Of a DNA stretch of 64,000 nucleotides, positions 60,444 through 64,000 are shown one piece after another. How positions within the stretch are numbered: the first letter of the stretch is position 1; each line of letters opens with the position of its first letter. The position numbers and the translations under genes were made by a program. The DNA lies in the NCBI GenBank assembly GCA_947589155.1, contig CANQBH010000004.1, positions 1-64,000 on the forward strand, in the 5' to 3' direction. The notes beneath the pieces were generated by a model. That model made no database searches. It worked only from the letters and a program-made list of their open reading frames with translations, and was not told the DNA's origin. The DNA comes from an uncultured Lachnospiraceae bacterium. Its GTDB lineage: Bacteria; Bacillota; Clostridia; Lachnospirales; Lachnospiraceae.

Positions 60444-61841
60444 ATGGAAAAGACAATGGAAAAGATCACGGCCCTCTGTAAGGCGAGGGGCTTCGTATAT
60501 CCGGGATCGGAGATCTACGGCGGTCTGGCGAACAGTTGGGACTACGGCCCGCTGGGCGTGGAATTAAAGAACAATATCAAAAAAGCGTGGTGGCAGAAGT
60601 TCGTGCAGGAAAATCCGTACAACGTCGGGATCGACAGCGCGATCATCATGAATCCGCAGACATGGGTGGCGTCCGGCCATCTGGGCGGCTTCTCTGATCC
60701 GCTGATGGACTGCCGCTCATGCCACGAGCGCTTCCGCGCCGACAAGATCATCGAGGATTTTGCCGCCGAACAGGGGCTGGAACTGGAGAGTTCCGTAGAC
60801 GGCTGGAGCGCCGAAGAAATGACATCGTATATCAGGGAGCATCAGATTCCTTGTCCGTCCTGCGGCAAGCACGATTTTACGGATATCCGGCAGTTCAACC
60901 TGATGTTCAAGAGTTTCATGGGCGTGACCGAGGACGCGAAGAACACCGTTTATCTGCGGCCGGAGACCGCGCAGGGGATCTTTGTGAATTTTAAGAACGT
61001 CCAGCGCACGTCGCGCAAGAAACTGCCGTTTGGGATCGCGCAGATCGGAAAGTCATTCCGCAACGAGATCACGCCGGGCAATTTTATCTTCCGCACGCGG
61101 GAATTTGAACAGATGGAACTGGAATTTTTCTGCGAACCGGGCACGGATCTGGAGTGGTTTTCCTACTGGCGGGGCTTCTGCCGCGACTTTCTGCTGTCTC
61201 TTGGCATGAAGGAAGACGAACTTCGGATGCGCGACCACGATCCGGCGGAACTTGCGTTCTATTCCAAAGGCACGACGGACATCGAGTTTTTGTTCCCGTT
61301 CGGCTGGGGCGAACTCTGGGGCATTGCCGACCGCACGGATTACGATCTGTCGCAGCATCAGGAAACGTCCAAGCAGGATCTGACCTATTTCGACGACGAA
61401 AAGGGCGAGCGCTATCTGCCGTACGTCATCGAGCCGTCGCTGGGCGCGGACCGTATCCTTCTGGCGTTCTTATGCGCGGCCTATGACGAGGAGAACCTTG
61501 GAACCAAGGAGAAGCCGGATATGCGTACCGTGCTTCACTTTCACCCGATGCTCGCGCCGGTCAAGATCGGCGTGCTGCCGCTGTCAAAAAAACTTTCCGG
61601 CGCGGCCGGGGAAATTTATACCGGACTCTGCAAAAAATACTGCTGCGAGTTCGACGACCGGGGCAATATCGGCAAGCGTTACCGCCGTCAGGACGAGATC
61701 GGCACGCCGTTCTGCGTCACCTATGATTTTGATTCGCAGGAAGACGGCTGCGTGACCGTAAGGGACCGCGACACGATGGAGCAGGAGCGCGTTGCCATTG
61801 CAGAACTGGACGCGTATTTCGCAAAAAAATTCACATGGTAG
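60444..61841 (+). CDS. glyQS: Glycyl-tRNA synthetase, single-chain type
   Basis: The start is at [16 protein letters not shown] (GAGGATAAGC upstream). Class II motifs are seen: [27 protein letters not shown] (shown in part), motif 2 [21 protein letters not shown], and motif 3 [14 protein letters not shown]. Two CxxC pairs ([17 protein letters not shown]) suggest a zinc site in the insertion. The C-terminal anticodon domain has [11 protein letters not shown] and [19 protein letters not shown]. At 465 residues it is the alpha-dimer type used by Firmicutes such as Clostridia, charging tRNA-Gly. Confidence 0.96.
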   Translation: MEKTMEKITALCKARGFVYPGSEIYGGLANSWDYGPLGVELKNNIKKAWWQKFVQENPYNVGIDSAIIMNPQTWVASGHLGGFSDPLMDCRSCHERFRADKIIEDFAAEQGLELESSVDGWSAEEMTSYIREHQIPCPSCGKHDFTDIRQFNLMFKSFMGVTEDAKNTVYLRPETAQGIFVNFKNVQRTSRKKLPFGIAQIGKSFRNEITPGNFIFRTREFEQMELEFFCEPGTDLEWFSYWRGFCRDFLLSLGMKEDELRMRDHDPAELAFYSKGTTDIEFLFPFGWGELWGIADRTDYDLSQHQETSKQDLTYFDDEKGERYLPYVIEPSLGADRILLAFLCAAYDEENLGTKEKPDMRTVLHFHPMLAPVKIGVLPLSKKLSGAAGEIYTGLCKKYCCEFDDRGNIGKRYRRQDEIGTPFCVTYDFDSQEDGCVTVRDRDTMEQERVAIAELDAYFAKKFTW

Positions 61842-61848
61842 GAAAGAG

Positions 61849-61876
61849 AGGGCTGCCGCCGCAGCCCTTATTTTTA
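61849..61876 (+). terminator. Terminator after glyQS
   Basis: AGGGCTGC pairs with GCAGCCCT around CGCC, followed by TATTTTT. Confidence 0.9.
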
Positions 61877-61900
61877 TGGAAAAATCCGGCAAAAATCATA

Positions 61901-61928
61901 TTGATAAATGCGCGAACTGTGGTATAAT
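61901..61928 (+). promoter_or_regulatory. Promoter of ppdK
   Basis: TTGATA and a perfect TATAAT are separated by 16 bases. The leader of about 85 bases contains two small stem loops, one with GTATTT and AAATAC arms. Confidence 0.7.
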
Positions 61929-62020
61929 ATCTTTGCGCGCTTTTTAGCGCCGTCATCAGGGTATTTCGTTCAGTGAATGAAAATACGAAACGAATTTATG
62001 TTTGAGGAGGAAAAGAGAAA

Positions 62021-64000
62021 ATGGCAAACAAATGGGTTTACATGTTCAGTGAAGGCGACATGACCATGCGTAATCTTCTCGGCGGCAAGGGTGCGAACCT
62101 GGCTGAGATGACCGGTATCGGACTTCCTGTTCCGCAGGGATTCACGATCACGACAGAAGCTTGTACGCAGTATTATGAGGACGGACGCAAGATCAACGAC
62201 GAGATCATGGCGCAGGCCATGGAGGGCGTTAAGAAGATGGAAGAACTTAACGGCAAGAAGTTCGGCGATCTCAAGAATCCGCTTCTGGTTTCCGTGCGTT
62301 CCGGTGCGAGAGCGTCTATGCCGGGTATGATGGATACCATCTTAAACCTCGGACTGAACGACGAGGTCGTAGCGGCAATGATCGCAGGCAATCCGGATCC
62401 GAAGTTCGAGCGTTTCGTATATGATTCATACAGACGTTTCATTCAGATGTTCTCCGACGTCGTTATGGAAGTCGGCAAGAAATATTTCGAGCAGCTGATC
62501 GACAAGATGAAAGAGGACAGGGGCGTACAGTTCGACGTGGAACTGACCGCCGCAGATCTCAAGGAACTTGCAGAGCAGTTTAAGGCGGAATACAAGAATC
62601 AGCTTGGCGAGGACTTCCCGTCCGATCCGGTGCAGCAGTTGAAACTGGCAATCGAGGCCGTTTTCCGTTCTTGGGACAACCCTCGCGCCAATGTTTACCG
62701 CCGCGACAACGATATCCCTTATTCATGGGGAACCGCCGTCAACGTAATGCCGATGGTCTTCGGAAACCTGAACGACCAGTCCGGAACAGGCGTTGCCTTT
62801 ACCCGTGATCCGGCGACCGGCGAGAAGAAACTCATGGGAGAATTTTTGATCAACGCGCAGGGCGAGGACGTCGTTGCAGGCGTGCGGACGCCAATGCCGA
62901 TCGCGCAGATGGAAAAGGAATTCCCGGAAGCATACGGCGAATTTATCAAGGTATGCGAGATCCTGGAAAATCATTACCACGACATGCAGGACATGGAGTT
63001 TACCGTAGAAAACAAGAAACTGTTCATGCTGCAGTGCCGTAACGGAAAGAGAACGGCTCCGGCAGCATTGAAGATCGCCTGCGATCTGGTGGACGAAGGC
63101 CATAAGACCGAAGAGGAAGCAGTCGCTATGATCGATCCGCGTAACCTCGACACGCTGCTTCATCCGCAGTTCGACGCCGCAGCGCTCAAGGCCGCTTCAC
63201 CGATCGGCAAAGGACTGGGCGCTTCTCCGGGAGCCGCCTGCGGTAAGGTCGTATTTACGGCGGACGACGCCGTTGCATGGGCGGAACGCGGAGAGAAGGT
63301 CGTTCTGGTACGTCTGGAGACCTCTCCGGAAGACATCACCGGTATGAAGGCGGCGCAGGGTATCCTGACCGTCCGCGGCGGTATGACTTCCCATGCGGCC
63401 GTTGTTGCGCGCGGTATGGGTACCTGCTGCGTATCCGGCTGCGGCGATATCGCAATGGATGAAGAAAACAAGACGTTTACGCTGGCGGGAGAGACCTTTG
63501 TGGAAGGTTCCGAAATCTCTATCGACGGTACGACGGGTAACATTTACGCCGGCCTGATCCCGACGGTGGACGCAACGATCGCCGGTGAGTTCGGACGCGT
63601 TATGGCATGGGCGGACAAGTTCAGGACGCTGAAGGTGCGTACCAATGCGGACACGCCGGCCGACGCAAAGAAGGCAAGAGAACTTGGCGCGGAAGGCATC
63701 GGCCTTTGCCGTACCGAGCATATGTTCTTTGAAGAAGACAGGATCGCGGCATTCCGCGAGATGATCTGCGCGGATACCGTAGAAGAAAGAGAAGCGGCTC
63801 TCGAGAAGATCCTTCCGTATCAGCAGGGCGATTTCAAGGCGCTCTACGAGGCGCTGGAAGGATGTCCGGTCACGATCCGTTTCCTCGATCCGCCTCTGCA
63901 TGAGTTCGTTCCGACCGAGGATGACGATATCAAGAAACTCGCGGACGCACAGGGCAAGACGGTTGAGGAGATCCGCACGCTGATCGACAGCCTGCATGAG
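62021..64000 (+). CDS. ppdK: Pyruvate, phosphate dikinase (cut by window end)
   Basis: Missing from the ORF track because it runs off the window; 660 codons are visible without a stop. GAGGAGG precedes the ATG. The N-terminal nucleotide-binding part has LLGGKGANLAEMTGIGLPVPQGFTI (shown in part), SVRSGARASMPGMMDTILNLGLND and GTGVAFTRDPATGE. The phospho-His domain has GGMTSHAAVVARGMGTCCVSGCG, with the swivelling His near residue 458. The pyruvate/PEP barrel begins (EGIGLCRTEHMFFEEDR) and is cut. PPDK interconverts ATP, pyruvate and phosphate with AMP, PEP and pyrophosphate; in Clostridia it runs either way in glycolysis. The full length should be near 875 residues. Confidence 0.97.
   Translation, partial: MANKWVYMFSEGDMTMRNLLGGKGANLAEMTGIGLPVPQGFTITTEACTQYYEDGRKINDEIMAQAMEGVKKMEELNGKKFGDLKNPLLVSVRSGARASMPGMMDTILNLGLNDEVVAAMIAGNPDPKFERFVYDSYRRFIQMFSDVVMEVGKKYFEQLIDKMKEDRGVQFDVELTAADLKELAEQFKAEYKNQLGEDFPSDPVQQLKLAIEAVFRSWDNPRANVYRRDNDIPYSWGTAVNVMPMVFGNLNDQSGTGVAFTRDPATGEKKLMGEFLINAQGEDVVAGVRTPMPIAQMEKEFPEAYGEFIKVCEILENHYHDMQDMEFTVENKKLFMLQCRNGKRTAPAALKIACDLVDEGHKTEEEAVAMIDPRNLDTLLHPQFDAAALKAASPIGKGLGASPGAACGKVVFTADDAVAWAERGEKVVLVRLETSPEDITGMKAAQGILTVRGGMTSHAAVVARGMGTCCVSGCGDIAMDEENKTFTLAGETFVEGSEISIDGTTGNIYAGLIPTVDATIAGEFGRVMAWADKFRTLKVRTNADTPADAKKARELGAEGIGLCRTEHMFFEEDRIAAFREMICADTVEEREAALEKILPYQQGDFKALYEALEGCPVTIRFLDPPLHEFVPTEDDDIKKLADAQGKTVEEIRTLIDSLHE

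Overview
The window looks like a chromosomal segment of an anaerobic, low-redox Firmicute, most likely a gut-type Lachnospiraceae (Clostridia). Reasons: strong AGGAGG ribosome binding sites, TTGACA/TATAAT promoters, pyruvate phosphate dikinase, single-chain glycyl-tRNA synthetase, an era-yqzL-recO block, a 2-hydroxyacyl-CoA dehydratase-type Fe-S system, cellobiose phosphorylase, and sugar ABC transporters without their own ATPase. Most of the DNA is moderately GC-rich. AT-rich patches at about 0.7-2.4 kb, 19-21.7 kb and 22.8-23.6 kb look accessory. No tRNA, rRNA, CRISPR array or complete insertion sequence was seen. The species was not determined.

Layout. 0-2.6 kb: decayed Rpn-type nuclease/transposase ends, a lipoprotein and a Cys-rich orphan. 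2.6-10.6 kb: a five-gene signalling operon (two HD-GYP proteins, a hybrid histidine kinase with Hpt, then a LytTR regulator with an AgrC-like kinase). 10.7-17.2 kb: a domain-permuted membrane-anchored GH3, a normal GH3 and a GtrA-like membrane protein. 17.3-22.7 kb: a solitary DUF4143-type ATPase and a large leucine-rich-repeat wall protein with a variant sortase signal. 22.8-24.3 kb: a DUF3800 gene preceded by its own strong promoter and a predicted pseudoknot RNA ending in a terminator-like hairpin, and a flavin reductase-like gene. 24.5-33.2 kb: an eight-gene operon joining a CooC-like ATPase, two dehydratase-family Fe-S subunits, their activase, a 55-residue membrane peptide, an acetyl-CoA-synthase-like protein, a 960-residue Fe-S flavoenzyme and HypA. 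33.2-41.3 kb: a divergent cello-oligosaccharide locus (GH5 and GH94 against LacI, binding protein and two permeases). 41.4-45.7 kb: a DtxR-type repressor, cysK with an Rrf2 regulator, metY, and a PilZ protein. 45.8-53.9 kb: leuB-ilvD-ilvB-serC-serA-DUF1015. 54-64 kb: housekeeping genes (mscS, M16C peptidase, era, yqzL, recO, an anchored protein of unknown function, glyQS, ppdK cut by the window end).

How parts work together. The signalling operon and the PilZ protein point to cyclic-di-GMP control. The cello-oligosaccharide locus carries two near-identical 16-bp boxes, one in each divergent transcription unit, as expected for LacI control. cysK and metY share a 21-bp box, in opposite orientation, just downstream of each promoter, which fits the Rrf2 regulator encoded behind cysK. 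The most novel-looking systems are the nickel/iron-sulfur operon at 24.5-33.2 kb and the RNA-plus-DUF3800 unit at 22.8-23.65 kb. All functions are read from sequence motifs and remembered family knowledge; no searches were run.
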